Positions 1 to 7,401 of a stretch of DNA of 64,000 nt are shown here, in pieces; the first letter of the stretch is position 1, and each line of letters begins with the position of its first letter. The stretch spans positions 2,108,001 to 2,172,000 of the forward strand of contig NZ_CP024621.1 of NCBI RefSeq assembly GCF_009846525.1, given 5' to 3'. This DNA comes from Halomonas meridiana (lineage in GTDB: Bacteria; Pseudomonadota; Gammaproteobacteria; Pseudomonadales; Halomonadaceae). The notes beneath the pieces were generated by a model. It saw nothing but the letters and a program-made list of their open reading frames with translations. It was not told where the DNA came from and searched no databases. Made by a program: the position numbers and the translations under genes.

Positions 1-1
1 C

Positions 2-1006
2 CTGCCCGACCTGATCGACAAAGCACAGTCAAAGCTCGCTAGTGTTATTGGTCAGCGCGCAGGCACTGTGCAACCAGTTCAATCATGGTTGTCGAGCTGG
101 ATCGATGACCTGGAAGCTAGGAATGAGGGAACGATCGACCCCATGGGGCTTTTGTTCAACATACCAGAGCTTGATGCAAAAACCAGCGGCATGCACCCCG
201 AGGACCTCATCGTCCTGGGCGGCGAATCCGGCATGGGTAAAACCGTGGTGGCGGCTCACATTCTCGACAGCGTATGCCTACGGCAGAAGAAACCGGCGCT
301 CATGTTTCAGCTTGAGATGCGGAAAGAGCAGGTTTTTAACCGGGTTCTGGGCTCATTTTCTGGTGTGAAGCTGGACGCCCTGAAAAACCCGCGCCGTTTC
401 ATGAACGACGAAGGATGGAGCCAGGTTTCGGCGGGCCTTGCTGCTTCAAAGGAAGCTGGGCTTGTTATTGATGACCGCCCTGGACTCACACCTTCTCAAA
501 TGCGGGCCGCCGCGAAGCGCTGGAAAGAGCATTACGGCGAGCTGGGCTGCGTGATCATTGACCACGCGGGCATCGTACAGCCAGACGACAAGACCATCCC
601 GCGTGAACAGCAGATGGCCGAAGTATCCAAGTCGGCCAAGATCCTTGCCAAGGAGCTTGGCTGCCCGGTCATTCTCCTGGCGCAAATCAATCGTGAGAAC
701 ACCAAGCGAAGCGATAAGCGGCCTGTTATGTCAGACCTACGCGAATCAGCGTCGCTTGAGCACAACGCCGACATGATCCTGTTCATCTACCGCGAAGCGA
801 AGCACAACCCGGATTGCGAATACCCCGGCGTTGCTGAGCTGATCGTGGCTAAGCAGCGTGATGGCGAGGTCGGCACTGTTCGCGTTGTGTGCGACTTGAG
901 CCGATCCCAGTTGAAGCCAGCGACTGCCGAGAACATCGCCGACTATCACCGCGAGTTTCCGCGTCAAAACTCCGCGCCCACGCAAGCCGACAAGTTCGCC
1001 GTATAG
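2..1006 (+). CDS. Phage replicative DNA helicase, DnaB-like C-terminal domain (5' partial)
   Basis: RecA-fold ATPase domain of the DnaB family, which unwinds DNA at the phage replication fork. The frame is open to the left edge of the window, so the N-terminal part lies outside; an internal GTG at 68 is not needed as a start. Walker A reads GGESGMGKT and is followed by the typical LEM-R segment (FQLEMRKEQ), a Walker B-like VIIDH, the LAQINR sensor stretch and the DLRESASLEHNAD segment near the end, all characteristic of DnaB. It heads a run of overlapping recombination genes. It could be a DnaB helicase with its own primase-like N-terminus or a short helicase-only form; the upstream sequence would decide. 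Confidence 0.9.
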   Translation: MPDLIDKAQSKLASVIGQRAGTVQPVQSWLSSWIDDLEARNEGTIDPMGLLFNIPELDAKTSGMHPEDLIVLGGESGMGKTVVAAHILDSVCLRQKKPALMFQLEMRKEQVFNRVLGSFSGVKLDALKNPRRFMNDEGWSQVSAGLAASKEAGLVIDDRPGLTPSQMRAAAKRWKEHYGELGCVIIDHAGIVQPDDKTIPREQQMAEVSKSAKILAKELGCPVILLAQINRENTKRSDKRPVMSDLRESASLEHNADMILFIYREAKHNPDCEYPGVAELIVAKQRDGEVGTVRVVCDLSRSQLKPATAENIADYHREFPRQNSAPTQADKFAV

Positions 1007-1016
1007 GGGGTGATGT

Positions 1017-1208
1017 ATGTCTTTATCCGTCAAACAACGCGCCCAGCTCCGCGCCAAAGGCATCGTCGTTCGCATCGAGTACGGCAACGGCAGCGTGAAG
1101 TGCTCAACGCCCGAGGGTGAGCGGTATTACACGGCAGCCGACCTCAAGGCGATGGCTAAGCCTGGGTTTATGGATCGGTTTACCGCATGGATTGGAGGTG
1201 CTGCATGA
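1017..1208 (+). CDS. Small hypothetical phage protein
   Basis: A 63-residue protein I do not recognise. It begins 10 bases after the helicase stop, with a GGGGGTGAT ribosome-binding stretch upstream, and its stop overlaps the next start (ATGA). The sequence is basic at the N-terminus and ends with an amphipathic stretch; no transmembrane segment or metal-binding cysteines. The tight packing between recognisable replication and recombination genes supports it being real. Confidence 0.6.
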   Translation: MSLSVKQRAQLRAKGIVVRIEYGNGSVKCSTPEGERYYTAADLKAMAKPGFMDRFTAWIGGAA

Positions 1209-1696
1209 CCACAACATTCACCCCCTGGGAAGCCGTCGAGCTAGAGCTGGTCGCCCAAACCTATGGCGACCCGGACTGGACGGTGAAGCGGATCGCCGAA
1301 AAGCTGGAGCGCAGCGAGAACGAGATTTATGCCGCCGCCAAGCTGTTAGGCGTACAGCGTCCCAAGCGCCGCCTGGACTATGCCCGCATTGCCGAGCTGA
1401 AAAGCCAAGGGCTGAGCGATGACACCATTGCCAATCTCTTGGGATGCAGCAAGGGCGGCGTACAAGGCGCGTTGCGGTCAATGAACGAAAAGCAGCATGT
1501 CGAGAAGCGCAAGCAGCGCGAACTCCGCGAAAAGACCAACAAGCCCTGGCAGCCGAAGGAAAAGCAGTTCCTGGCGGACCATTACTCGAAGCCTAACTGG
1601 GACTGCCATCGCATCGCTGTTGAGCTGCGCCGAAGCGAGGCAAGCGTTTACCGCAAGGCGTTTGACCTGGGACTGAAAAAGGGGAAAGCGGCATGA
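1205..1696 (+). CDS. Predicted phage DNA-binding protein (helix-turn-helix repeats)
   Basis: 163 residues from the ATG that overlaps the previous stop; an upstream in-frame start at 1187 is rejected because it lies inside the previous gene without a better ribosome site. The protein shows three short helical units that each end with a recognition-helix-like pattern: IAEKLERSENEIYAAAKLLG, IANLLGCSKGGVQGAL and IAVELRRSEASVYRKAFDLG. This looks like tandem HTH or Myb/SANT-like repeats, so sequence-specific DNA binding is inferred. Strongly basic C-terminus. Its exact role (regulator or replication accessory) cannot be read from the sequence. Confidence 0.6.
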   Translation: MTTTFTPWEAVELELVAQTYGDPDWTVKRIAEKLERSENEIYAAAKLLGVQRPKRRLDYARIAELKSQGLSDDTIANLLGCSKGGVQGALRSMNEKQHVEKRKQRELREKTNKPWQPKEKQFLADHYSKPNWDCHRIAVELRRSEASVYRKAFDLGLKKGKAA

Positions 1697-2202
1697 GTAA
1701 GCCAGCCAACAAGCCGTTCGTCAGTCGTGCCGCCACTCTACAAGAGGCTATGGCTGCTATCTCCAAACTGCCCCGCGTCCTAACCGACGCCATTCAGCTA
1801 TGGGGAGACGTGGAGATCATCGTTCAGAAGCGCCAAGTGAAGCGCAGCGTTGATCAAAACAAGCTCCAACGTAAGTGGCTCCTTGAGGCAGAGGCCCAAG
1901 GCGACCACACCGCTGAAGAGTATCGCGGTTTCTGCAAGCTGCACTTTGCGGTACCGATCCTGCGTTGGGAGCTTCCCGAGTTCAAAGAGAAGTACGACCG
2001 CATCGTTAAGCCGCTGCCTTATGAGGCCAAGCTGGAATTGATGCAGGAGCCTTTGGACTTCCCTTGCACGCGCCTAATGACCAAAGAGCAAAAGTCTCGC
2101 TACCTCGATGCGATTTACCAGCACTTCACCGCCCAGGGTATGCGCCTGACTGATCCTGGCCTAAAGGGCATTAACCCGCACGATTACAGAGAGGTGGCGT
2201 GA
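1693..2202 (+). CDS. NinB-like phage recombination protein
   Basis: 169 residues, start overlapping the previous stop. The layout resembles NinB/YbcN-type recombination proteins of lambdoid phages: an N-terminal region, a central 'S-x-x-QN' motif (KRSVDQNKLQRKWL), an aromatic EEYRGFCKLHF stretch and a C-terminal TRLMTKEQKSRYLDAIYQHF helix typical of the family. NinB-type proteins bind single-stranded DNA and assist phage recombination together with YbcO/NinG-type nucleases and RusA, which are encoded just downstream. Similarity is judged by eye and could instead reflect another small phage family in the same position. Confidence 0.55.
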   Translation: MSKPANKPFVSRAATLQEAMAAISKLPRVLTDAIQLWGDVEIIVQKRQVKRSVDQNKLQRKWLLEAEAQGDHTAEEYRGFCKLHFAVPILRWELPEFKEKYDRIVKPLPYEAKLELMQEPLDFPCTRLMTKEQKSRYLDAIYQHFTAQGMRLTDPGLKGINPHDYREVA

Positions 2203-2534
2203 TGCTCAAAGCAACCCGTATCGAATCAAGACACATCCGCAACGCTGCCCGTGGTGAGCAGTGCACGCTCGGCATCATCGGCGTCTGCAACGGCAATCCA
2301 GAAACAACCGTACTGGCACACCTGCCGGATGAATCGCACGGCATGGGGCGCAAGAGTAACGACATTTCCGCTGCGTTCTGTTGTTCATCCTGCCACGACT
2401 GCATCGATGGCCGTACTAATTGGCCGCACGGAGACGCTGGCCCGCGCGAATGGTACATGCGCCGCGCTCAGACGCGGACGCTCCTGCGCCTTATCGAGCT
2501 GGGCGTGGTGACTATCAAAGGAGTGAAGCTATGA
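2202..2534 (+). CDS. YbcO-like (DUF1364) phage nuclease
   Basis: 110 residues. The core matches the DUF1364/YbcO family closely: SRHIRNAARGEQCTL, VCNGNPETTVLAHL, and a cysteine pair with CCSSCHDCIDGR. The family has a zinc-binding HNH-like nuclease fold and is grouped with recombination functions of lambdoid phages. ATG at 2202 overlaps the previous stop as TGATG; a GTG at 2199 is the alternative start. The next gene starts within its stop codon, so this is part of one translationally coupled operon with ninB-like and rusA. Confidence 0.85.
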   Translation: MLKATRIESRHIRNAARGEQCTLGIIGVCNGNPETTVLAHLPDESHGMGRKSNDISAAFCCSSCHDCIDGRTNWPHGDAGPREWYMRRAQTRTLLRLIELGVVTIKGVKL

Positions 2535-2653
2535 CCGCCCTATGGACCATTCCCGTCCTACTGTCGATCGGCGCCGTGGTGCTGATCGCGTTCACGGCGT
2601 TCATTTTCAAAGGCCTGGATGACCAGGGTGAGCCGCTGGAGGACGAGCAGTGA
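2531..2653 (+). CDS. Small phage membrane protein
   Basis: A 40-residue protein, ATG overlapping the previous stop. It is one hydrophobic helix (about residues 5-28) followed by an acidic tail ending EPLEDEQ, so it is predicted to be a single-pass inner-membrane peptide. The next gene (rusA) starts inside its stop codon. Nothing links it to a known family; presence of a membrane peptide between two recombination genes is unusual but the start/stop coupling on both sides argues that it is translated. Confidence 0.5.
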   Translation: MTALWTIPVLLSIGAVVLIAFTAFIFKGLDDQGEPLEDEQ

Positions 2654-3033
2654 GGATATTCATCCCCTTCTACGGCCCAAGCACCAACGAGATTTACTCA
2701 GGCGTTCACTGGTCGGTACGCAAGCGCGCCAAGGATGGTGCGCTGAAGGCGGTCAAGGCGGTCGTTCGTCAGCTCGATATCGACATACCGATATCGACCC
2801 GAGTTGACCTGGTGTTCACGCCGCAGCTCGGAAAAGGCGTCCGCAAGCGCGACACCAGCAACAACAGCATGACGGCCAAGCTGGTCGAGGATGCGCTGGT
2901 GAAGGCCAAGGTGCTGCATGACGACACCGACGAATACGTGCGCAACGTCACCAATACGCCCGCGCTGATTGATCGCAAGGGCGATACCGGCGTGTGGGTC
3001 GAAATTATCCCGGTAAGCGAGGTAGCAGCGTGA
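2650..3033 (+). CDS. rusA: Crossover junction endodeoxyribonuclease RusA
   Basis: 127 residues with a GTG start overlapping the previous stop. RusA family dimeric nuclease that resolves Holliday junctions. The family pattern is clear: an N-terminal beta-rich segment with PSTNEIY, the K-RDTSN motif followed by K-LVEDALVKAKVLHDDTDEYV, which contains the conserved aspartates that bind the catalytic metal. Its neighbours (NinB-like and YbcO-like) form the usual phage recombination cassette, where RusA processes branched replication intermediates before packaging. Confidence 0.9.
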   Translation: MRIFIPFYGPSTNEIYSGVHWSVRKRAKDGALKAVKAVVRQLDIDIPISTRVDLVFTPQLGKGVRKRDTSNNSMTAKLVEDALVKAKVLHDDTDEYVRNVTNTPALIDRKGDTGVWVEIIPVSEVAA

Positions 3034-3224
3034 AATGGCGTCTCAAAGACAAGGCGAACGATCGCTGCATCGTCTCCGATTGCGGCCAGTACCAGATAAG
3101 CAAGTTCACCTGCGGCGGCGTTGATCTATTCATCGTCTACCACCAGGGCAGCGAAATCGGCGACGCACAGAATGGCAATCAGGCGCGGCGTATCGCGGAA
3201 AAGCACAAACAGGGGGCGGTATGA
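3030..3224 (+). CDS. Small hypothetical phage protein
   Basis: 64 residues from a GTG at 3030 that overlaps the rusA stop; the longer frame back to 2994 lies inside rusA. Basic N-terminus, then an alternating beta pattern (GQYQISKFTCGGVDLFIVYHQG) and a short C-terminal helix. It resembles small phage proteins of unknown function found beside ninB/rusA genes. No catalytic motif seen. Confidence 0.55.
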   Translation: MKWRLKDKANDRCIVSDCGQYQISKFTCGGVDLFIVYHQGSEIGDAQNGNQARRIAEKHKQGAV

Positions 3225-3856
3225 ATTACGACGACTGGTTAAACGTATCTAATCCATGGGCGGTTGTAGAGGCTGCTGCGCGTAGCGATGTGGCAAGAGA
3301 CGCAGCAGTTAAGCGCATCATCGACACCATGCTTGAGCTACAACTTGATATGCGGCACGAAAATATCGGCTACCAGCCCTTTAGCGTTGCGTCGATGGCT
3401 GGTGAGGTGATGGGAGGTGGCGGGCGTTCAGATCAAGCCATGATCGCCGCAATGCGATACCACCCAGAAAGCGCATGGCATCGCGCCTGCGCCGCGCTAC
3501 TGGATAGGCTGCCGAAGCGTCAGGCTGCGGCAATGTTGCTTCAGGCCGCCCGCATCCGCCCTGAAAAGATGGGTGATAGCGACTTCATGGTCACGGCGCG
3601 GCAAATGATTGAGAGGCAAGACCTGCTATTACGTCGCATTGGGTTTCGCGCAAAAACCGCACTGCCTGATAAAGAAGAGCTGAAAGAGCTTTGCGAGGAA
3701 GTGTCGGCAATGAGTAAAGAGGAGATGGAGATGTACAAACCGCCAACTCCGGTGCGTCCATTCCACACAGTTAAGGCGCTGCAGGATTGTGCATTTAAGG
3801 CTCGGCGATTACTGCAGGTCTGGATTGAGCAAAAAGAGATTCAAGGCGCAGCGTGA
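3221..3856 (+). CDS. Hypothetical phage protein at the late-regulator position
   Basis: 211 residues, ATG overlapping the previous stop. I do not recognise the family. It is mostly helical, with a glycine-rich loop (VMGGGGRSDQ) near residue 65 and two long charged helices in the second half. Its location after rusA and before the late genes is where lambdoid phages keep a Q-type antiterminator, but there is no CxxC zinc motif or other recognisable Q signature, so that role is only a positional guess. Confidence 0.55.
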   Translation: MNYDDWLNVSNPWAVVEAAARSDVARDAAVKRIIDTMLELQLDMRHENIGYQPFSVASMAGEVMGGGGRSDQAMIAAMRYHPESAWHRACAALLDRLPKRQAAAMLLQAARIRPEKMGDSDFMVTARQMIERQDLLLRRIGFRAKTALPDKEELKELCEEVSAMSKEEMEMYKPPTPVRPFHTVKALQDCAFKARRLLQVWIEQKEIQGAA

Positions 3857-3865
3857 GGAGGACCT

Positions 3866-4438
3866 ATGAACGATAGGAAATCACTACCATCTTTTGTTGA
3901 TCTCAGGGCTCAATTTATCTACGACGCTGAAACAGGTTCATTGCAATATCGAAAGAAGAAAAACTCAAAACGCCTTCTGAGCAAAGAGGCTGGCCGAATA
4001 GTTGAGTCTACTTCAGGTATAAAGTATCGGGTGGTTACTGTGGAGTACCCTTCCGGTCCATCAAAAACCTTTTTCGCCCACCGGGTGGCATGGAAGCTTG
4101 AGACTGGAGAGGAGCCGCCAGAGCAGATTGATCATCGCGATGGAGATGGGCTCAATAACGCCTTTTCAAATTTACGGGACGGCACTGGATGCAAAAACGC
4201 CCGAAACCGAGTAATGAGCAAGAACAATACGTCGGGCTATAACGGCGTAACGCCCGTCAAAGGCGGTCGCTGGCTGGTTAGGTTCAATTGCGATGGTCAA
4301 AGCGTGTACGTGGGTCGCTTTACAGATCTTGATAAGGCTGGCGAAGCCGCGAGAAAAGCCAGAATCCAACGGGGTTTTACAAAAAGGCACGGCCTACCAA
4401 AAAATAAATTGCAAAAACGAGTGGATAGCTTAGAATAA
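3866..4438 (+). CDS. HNH endonuclease with AP2 DNA-binding domain
   Basis: 190 residues. The middle carries the HNH_3-type active site: HRVAWKLETGEEP, then QIDHRDGDGLNNAFSNLR and a downstream asparagine-rich CKNARNR. The C-terminal third (NNTSGYNGVTPVKGGRWLVRF through VGRFTDLDKAGEAARKARI) is an AP2/ERF-like DNA-binding domain. This architecture is typical of stand-alone, self-propagating homing endonucleases in phages. It has its own ribosome site (GAGGAGGACCT), is not start/stop coupled to its neighbours and looks more AT-rich, all consistent with insertion as a selfish gene between the early and late regions. Confidence 0.85.
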   Translation: MNDRKSLPSFVDLRAQFIYDAETGSLQYRKKKNSKRLLSKEAGRIVESTSGIKYRVVTVEYPSGPSKTFFAHRVAWKLETGEEPPEQIDHRDGDGLNNAFSNLRDGTGCKNARNRVMSKNNTSGYNGVTPVKGGRWLVRFNCDGQSVYVGRFTDLDKAGEAARKARIQRGFTKRHGLPKNKLQKRVDSLE

Positions 4439-4481
4439 ATTCCAAGCTGTGACAGCTACGCTTAATCAGCACCTAATTCAA

Positions 4482-4508
4482 AGCCTCGCCATCGTGCGGG
4501 GCTTTTTG
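4482..4508 (+). terminator. Rho-independent terminator, first of three in series
   Basis: Stem AGCCTCGC / GCGGGGCT (one G-T pair) around an ATCGT-type loop, followed by TTTTT. It lies just after the HNH gene and is followed by two more hairpins before the endolysin gene. Confidence 0.75.
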
Positions 4509-4519
4509 CTTTCCGATCC

Positions 4520-4544
4520 AGCCCGCCGCAGCGCGGGCTTTTTC
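4520..4544 (+). terminator. Rho-independent terminator, second of three
   Basis: Perfect stem AGCCCGC (4520-4526) / GCGGGCT (4533-4539) followed by a T run to 4543. Confidence 0.75.
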
Positions 4545-4571
4545 GTTCCTGTTCCTGTTTCGACGGTCTTT

Positions 4572-4599
4572 GCCGCCTCTCCCCTTTGGCGGCTTTTTT
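4572..4599 (+). terminator. Rho-independent terminator, third of three
   Basis: Perfect stem GCCGCC (4572-4577) / GGCGGC (4588-4593) followed by six T. It ends 16 bases before the endolysin start, so the ribosome site of the endolysin sits directly behind it. Confidence 0.75.
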
Positions 4600-4615
4600 A
4601 TTTCCGAGGTGTCCA

Positions 4616-5251
4616 ATGGCTACCAGCCTAAAACAACGGTTGGTGGCCTCGGTCATCGACCGCGAAGGCGGTTACGTAAATCATTCGTCTGACCGTGGCG
4701 GGCCGACCAACTACGGCATCACCGTCGCAGTCGCTCGAGAGAACGGATACCGGGGTGATATGCGCAGCCTGCCCAAGTCGCTGGCCGTGCGTATCTACGA
4801 AGCCCGCTACTGGACGAGTATTCGACTCGACCGCATTGCGCCGATTAGCGCCACGCTTGCGGAGTACCTGTTCGACTTTGGCGTTCACTCTGGCCCCGGG
4901 CGCGCCGCCCAGGAGCTGCAGCGCACACTCAACGTGCTGAACGCTCGCGGAAAACTGTTTCCTGACCTCAAGGTCGATGGCGCTGTTGGCCCAAGCACGC
5001 TGAACGCTCTAACTGATTTCCGACAGGCGCGTGGCGGCGCTGGCGTATATGTCCTGGCTGAGTCAATCAACGGCGTGCGCATCGCCTTCTGTCGCGGGCT
5101 GGCCGAGCGCGACGAGCGTCAAGAGGATTTCGCCTACGGCTGGTTTAAGCGCGTCGTCAACCTGCGAAATGAAGTAGAGAGCGATCACGCCGACCGATTG
5201 GCGGTATCGCTTTACTCCGAAATTGAGACAGGGGGCCGCAGTGTCCGATGA
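4616..5251 (+). CDS. Phage endolysin: glycosyl hydrolase 108 muramidase with peptidoglycan-binding domain
   Basis: 211 residues. The N-terminal domain is GH108-type: VIDREGGYVNHSSDRGGPTNYGIT contains the catalytic glutamate in the EGGY motif and the conserved D-x-GG-x-TNYGIT segment. It is followed by YLFDFGVHSGPGRAAQELQR and a PG_binding_3-like C-terminal part. The enzyme cleaves the glycan strands of peptidoglycan during host lysis. ATG 4616 is preferred over an upstream frame start at 4586 because the earlier residues lie in the terminator. It has no signal peptide, so access to the wall would need a holin; candidate membrane proteins follow directly. Confidence 0.9.
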   Translation: MATSLKQRLVASVIDREGGYVNHSSDRGGPTNYGITVAVARENGYRGDMRSLPKSLAVRIYEARYWTSIRLDRIAPISATLAEYLFDFGVHSGPGRAAQELQRTLNVLNARGKLFPDLKVDGAVGPSTLNALTDFRQARGGAGVYVLAESINGVRIAFCRGLAERDERQEDFAYGWFKRVVNLRNEVESDHADRLAVSLYSEIETGGRSVR

Positions 5252-5459
5252 ACTAGACAAGCTGGAGCGCAAAGCCTGCGGTGACCCTTGCTTTGACGAC
5301 GACGAAAAAGCCCTGATCCGCGAAATGATCAGGATTTACCGAGGCTGGGTATTCGTGGCCCGCGTGAGCAAGGGTACGGTCGTAGCGCTCGGCATCATGG
5401 CCGCTGGCATCGCTTCATGGGGTGCTGTCGGGGAGGCTATCAAGAAATGGCTAAGCTAA
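5241..5459 (+). CDS. Small phage membrane protein of the lysis cassette (possible holin)
   Basis: 72 residues from a GTG at 5241 that overlaps the endolysin end. The first half is charged and acidic and has two cysteines; the second half is one transmembrane helix (about residues 42-62) ending with a lysine-tryptophan tail. A one-helix protein next to an endolysin is a candidate holin or antiholin, but no holin family signature is visible. Confidence 0.5.
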   Translation: MSDELDKLERKACGDPCFDDDEKALIREMIRIYRGWVFVARVSKGTVVALGIMAAGIASWGAVGEAIKKWLS

Positions 5460-6016
5460 AACTGAGTTTGCGGTTTTTGTTCTTCTCATGGCCGATGGTC
5501 GCGGGCTCACTGCTCGTGCTCTGGCTGTTCGCCCAATCAACGACGGGCGCGCAGCTATACGGCCGTTTTTATCCTGTCACCACACCGCTACAAGTGACGT
5601 CGGTCGTGCCTGCAGACGTGAATGGCGCGCCTGGATCGCGCATTGCAGGCACAGCTACGCTCAACCGCGAACAGTGCGACTACCTGGATATTCGGTGGAC
5701 GCTGCACGGCGATGCCAAGAACGTGCGTGCGACCGCGTTTTTCGCCGATGAAGCCCAGGTCAGACGCGCAGGCGTTCAGCAATGGGAAGCGCTGCTAGTG
5801 GGCGTGCCGCCTCACAAGCTTAAAGAGACAACCGGCGACGTCGTGCACCGCTGTGGCCTGTTCCCGGTAATGACCCCCTTCTTCCGACCTGATCAATCCA
5901 TTTTGCCCGAAGCGGTAGGCGCGAAAGCCCGCTGTGTATCCGGCGCGTTTAGTGGCTCCACCGGCCCCGGCACTTGCTCAGGCCATGGTGGCGTCGAGGA
6001 GTGGCTGAATGGCTAA
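5447..6016 (+). CDS. Phage membrane-anchored protein of the lysis region, unknown function
   Basis: 189 residues from ATG 5447, overlapping the preceding gene. A basic N-terminus and one hydrophobic segment (about residues 8-28) suggest an uncleaved signal anchor, with the rest exported. The exported part is beta-rich with conserved-looking cysteines (EQCDYLDIRW, VHRCGLFPV, ARCVSG, GTCSGH) that could form disulfides in the periplasm. Located inside the lysis cassette; no family recognised. A role in lysis or superinfection exclusion is possible but not shown by the sequence. Confidence 0.5.
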   Translation: MAKLKLSLRFLFFSWPMVAGSLLVLWLFAQSTTGAQLYGRFYPVTTPLQVTSVVPADVNGAPGSRIAGTATLNREQCDYLDIRWTLHGDAKNVRATAFFADEAQVRRAGVQQWEALLVGVPPHKLKETTGDVVHRCGLFPVMTPFFRPDQSILPEAVGAKARCVSGAFSGSTGPGTCSGHGGVEEWLNG

Positions 6017-6245
6017 GCTGATCCCCGAATGGCGCGCCGGTCATCGCATGTGGTCGGTGCGCCTCGGCGTTGCGGCCGCCCTACTCTATGGCCTGCAGCC
6101 CGTGCTCCCGCATTGGGAGGGCGTGATTCCCGAATGGGTCTATGCCGTGCTGGCGTCCGTGGTAGCCATTGCTGGCGTCGTTGCGCGCCTGATCCCGCAG
6201 CAGCCTGTCGAGCAAGAGCGACGCCGGAGGAAGCCCGATGTTTGA
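6009..6245 (+). CDS. Putative phage holin-like membrane protein
   Basis: 78 residues, start overlapping the previous stop. Two predicted transmembrane helices (about residues 16-34 and 42-60), a short turn between them and a highly charged C-terminus (EQERRRRKPDV). This is the topology and size of class II holins, and the opening PEWRAGHRMWSVRL resembles small holin-like proteins of Pseudomonas phages. It sits directly before the spanin pair. Family assignment is by resemblance only. Confidence 0.6.
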   Translation: MAKLIPEWRAGHRMWSVRLGVAAALLYGLQPVLPHWEGVIPEWVYAVLASVVAIAGVVARLIPQQPVEQERRRRKPDV

Positions 6246-6528
6246 GATCATCGCCGGAGTCATTGCGTTACTGGTCGGCGCGCTGGGCGTACTGCTCAAG
6301 CAGCGGAACAGCGCCCGCAAGCAAGCCGATGACAACGCCCTGGCCGCCAGTCAGGAGCGCGCCCGGCGCGAGCAAGAGCAGCGCATCACCGCCAATCGAG
6401 AGAAGGCCAGAGAGGAATCCCAGCATGTACAGCGTGAAAACGATCAGCACAAGAGCGCTGGCACTCGCCCTGCTGTGTTCGGTGATCCTCGGCTGCGCCA
6501 ACACTCCTCCGGCCCCGACACCGACTAG
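6238..6528 (+). CDS. Inner-membrane spanin, Rz-like
   Basis: 96 residues. One N-terminal transmembrane helix (residues 2-20) is followed by a long charged coiled-coil helix rich in Arg, Glu and Gln. This is the plan of Rz-type i-spanins, which join the inner membrane to an outer-membrane lipoprotein and fuse the two membranes in the last step of lysis. The gene for the matching lipoprotein starts inside it in another frame (6425), which is the classical embedded/overlapping Rz/Rz1 arrangement. Confidence 0.75.
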   Translation: MFEIIAGVIALLVGALGVLLKQRNSARKQADDNALAASQERARREQEQRITANREKAREESQHVQRENDQHKSAGTRPAVFGDPRLRQHSSGPDTD

Positions 6529-6688
6529 CTGCAGTATTCCCTCGCTGGCCAGCCTGCCCGAGATACCAGCCAGCCAGCTCAGCAAGCTGGATGACTCGGC
6601 ATACTGGGCCCTGGTCGAGCGCGAGAAACGAATCACCGATTGGGCGCTGGATATGCGGGCAATTCTACTGGAGGTATGCGATGGCTAA
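6425..6688 (+). CDS. Outer-membrane spanin lipoprotein, Rz1-like
   Basis: 87 residues encoded in the +1 frame relative to the Rz-like gene, starting inside it at 6425. A lipoprotein signal peptide ends in the lipobox ILGC, so the mature protein begins with a lipid-modified cysteine, followed by a proline-rich stretch (NTPPAPTPTS) as in Rz1. It is longer than lambda Rz1 and ends in a helix. The start of the next gene overlaps its stop. Confidence 0.75.
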   Translation: MYSVKTISTRALALALLCSVILGCANTPPAPTPTSCSIPSLASLPEIPASQLSKLDDSAYWALVEREKRITDWALDMRAILLEVCDG

Positions 6689-7055
6689 ATACCGCAAGAA
6701 GCCGGTCTTAATTGAGGCGGCGCAATGGTTCAAGAATGGCGACCACCCCAAGGACTACAGCGTTACGCATACTGGTTATGACAAGGCGCTGGATGACCTG
6801 CGCGAATACTCACCAGAAGAGCGCAAGGCAAATGAATGGGAGGGGGACATTGTTCGCTACTACCGAGACCCTGAAGTGTCTGGAGAGAAAGAGTGCAGCT
6901 ATTGCGGCAAGACAATGCATGTTCATGGCTGGATTGACACTCTAGAAGGCGGGCACATCGTTTGCCCAGGGGACTGGATCATTACTGGAGTCAAGGGTGA
7001 ACGGTACCCATGCAAGCCCGACATTTTCGAAGCGACCTATGAGGCTGTTGAATGA
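6681..7055 (+). CDS. Hypothetical phage protein
   Basis: 124 residues starting at an ATG that overlaps the Rz1-like gene; the longer frame back to 6591 is unlikely. A central CSYCGKTMHVHGW zinc-ribbon-like pair of cysteines and a C-terminal GGHIVCPGDWIITGVKGERY segment followed by KPDIFEATYE are familiar from small conserved proteins encoded by many phages, whose function is unknown. No catalytic motif identified. Confidence 0.65.
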   Translation: MAKYRKKPVLIEAAQWFKNGDHPKDYSVTHTGYDKALDDLREYSPEERKANEWEGDIVRYYRDPEVSGEKECSYCGKTMHVHGWIDTLEGGHIVCPGDWIITGVKGERYPCKPDIFEATYEAVE

Positions 7056-7264
7056 GCAAGGCCTCCAAACTCCACCGCAACAGCGCAGACAAAACGCTTG
7101 AAGACGCCATGCAGGCCGACCTGGCTGAATGCGTGGTGATCGGTAAGACCAAGGACGGCGAAGTCATCTGCTACTACGGCGATGACACCACCGCCGAGAC
7201 CATGGCCGTTGCCGCACTGATTGTTCAGGACAGCGCGACACGGCTGCTCATTGATGACGATTAA
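7052..7264 (+). CDS. Small hypothetical phage protein
   Basis: 70 residues, ATG overlapping the previous stop. Acidic, with an N-terminal basic stretch and a C-terminal helix ending in aspartates. No family recognised. After it there are 137 bases without a gene up to the terminase small subunit; that stretch holds a weak hairpin (AGAGCG 7349-7354 with CGCTCT 7368-7373) and would be a reasonable place for a packaging site, but I see no specific signal. Confidence 0.5.
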   Translation: MSKASKLHRNSADKTLEDAMQADLAECVVIGKTKDGEVICYYGDDTTAETMAVAALIVQDSATRLLIDDD

Positions 7265-7401
7265 CTCAAGGCAAGCGCCGGAGGTGATCCATCTGAGAGG
7301 CGGGCTACTCATCCCGTCACCACGTCGAGAGACGTAGATGCGCATCAAAGAGCGTTCCTATCCTGGGCGCTCTCTAATGTGTGTTAACCATAGGTAACGA
7401 C

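Noticed and set aside
3221-3856. Q-type antiterminator
   Set aside because: Only the position fits; no zinc cysteines or other family motif.
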